Below the pieces are notes generated by a model, which saw nothing but the letters and a program-made list of their open reading frames with translations, had not been told where the DNA came from and ran no database searches. Source: a bacterium (GTDB taxonomy: Bacteria > Myxococcota_A > Polyangia > Nannocystales > Nannocystaceae). From it: 64,000 bases of DNA. Within the stretch, counting starts at the first letter, position 1. Every line of letters starts with the position of its first letter. Positions 63,705 through 64,000 of this stretch are shown here, one piece after another. The stretch lies in the NCBI GenBank assembly GCA_024742475.1, contig JANSYI010000006.1:62001-126000 (forward strand). The letters are read 5' to 3'. Position numbers and translations under genes: made by a program.

Positions 63705-64000
63705 ATGGCCGACCGCGAAACGCCGCTGGATCAACTCTCGAGCCGGGCTCCGTGGCTCCTGCTCGGGCTCGCGGCGGCGCTGTTCGTCTCGATCCGACTG
63801 CAGCTGTTCGACGACGAAGTTCCCAATCCTGACATCTCCGGCATCCTCTACAACGCAGATGGCCTCCTGCGAGGGGAGCTGCCCTACGTCGACAACGCCG
63901 AGCTCAAGCCGGTGGGCTCGTTCTACGTGGTCGCCGCGATCTTCTCTGTGCTCGGCCGAGACCTGGACGTCTTGCAGTGGGCGTTCTCCGGCTGGCTGCT
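63705..64000 (+). CDS. GT39/ArnT-like membrane glycosyltransferase (partial, 3' end outside window)
   Basis: About 98 N-terminal residues, open to the window edge. ATG 63705 is chosen; an in-frame GTG at 63678 would add nine residues. A hydrophobic segment (WLLLGLAAALFVSIRL) is followed by an extracytoplasmic loop ILYNADGLLRGELPYVDNAE and KPVGSFYVVAAIFSVLG, which matches the first loop and start of helix 2 in GT39/ArnT-type polyprenyl-phosphate glycosyltransferases. It is divergent from the duplicated jelly-roll lipoprotein across 105 bases. Confidence 0.75.
   Translation, partial: MADRETPLDQLSSRAPWLLLGLAAALFVSIRLQLFDDEVPNPDISGILYNADGLLRGELPYVDNAELKPVGSFYVVAAIFSVLGRDLDVLQWAFSGWL

Overview
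This window is one contiguous piece of a very GC-rich bacterial chromosome, packed with protein genes. I see no rRNA, tRNA, CRISPR array, IS element, phage or plasmid module. The gene content points to a myxobacterium (Myxococcota), probably on the Nannocystis/Plesiocystis/Enhygromyxa side. Reasons: many short-lived-signal lipoproteins with D/S/T/G-rich linkers, an ADYC-domain lipoprotein, a MYXO-CTERM surface protein, a Hanks-type kinase, an FHA-type sigma-54 activator, and a lysine-rich histone-H1-like protein. The lineage is inferred, not proven.

Layout. 1-6.2 kb (minus): an NtrC-type regulator followed by gspC, gspD and the start of gspE (type II secretion; gspE runs off the left edge). 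6.4-11.8 kb: three exported or lipid-anchored proteins around an FHA/sigma-54 activator gene, which is flanked by two identical 12-bp palindromes and two sigma-54-like promoters. 11.8-17 kb: plsB-like acyltransferase plus a gpsA-like gene, divergent from D-amino-acid oxidase and an epimerase-CPBP protease fusion. 17-21.2 kb: lipoproteins, a Ser/Thr kinase, a gamma-carbonic anhydrase and a repeat-rich H1-like protein. 21.2-29.1 kb (minus): a probable five-gene unit, ilvE, RND/MMPL exporter, LolA-like protein, outer-membrane protein and LysM/MepA endopeptidase.

29.4-36.9 kb (plus): a large GT39-like membrane protein, then a tightly overlapped SDR-RidA-enoyl-CoA hydratase-acyl-CoA dehydrogenase operon and a membrane phosphoesterase. 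The bifunctional flavin monooxygenase/old-yellow-enzyme at 56.6-58.8 kb belongs to the same pathway type (2-aminobenzoyl-CoA or salicylyl-CoA). 37-39.1 kb: an NsrR-like repressor, a CXXCH lipoprotein and a truncated haemoglobin, probably a nitric-oxide response locus. 39.1-44 kb (minus): methylmalonyl-CoA mutase (small and large subunits) with its MeaB chaperone. 44.2-45.3 kb: a GAF histidine kinase read through an in-frame TGA at a family cysteine position, followed by a hairpin that looks like a bacterial SECIS element. 45.3-54.1 kb (minus): a secreted lipase-like hydrolase, a zinc-ribbon lipoprotein, a PHP-glycosyltransferase fusion, a second RND/MMPL protein and another glycosyltransferase. 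54.4-64 kb: a sirtuin, the MYXO-CTERM protein, the monooxygenase/reductase, a membrane-fused spermidine-synthase-like protein, a duplicated jelly-roll lipoprotein, and the start of a GT39-like gene cut by the right edge.

The most notable items are the candidate selenocysteine histidine kinase (44175-45305), the self-contained sigma-54 regulatory island (8484-10351), the H1-like/Imm30-like fusion (20187-21245) and a gpsA-like gene that has lost its catalytic residues (11835-12773).
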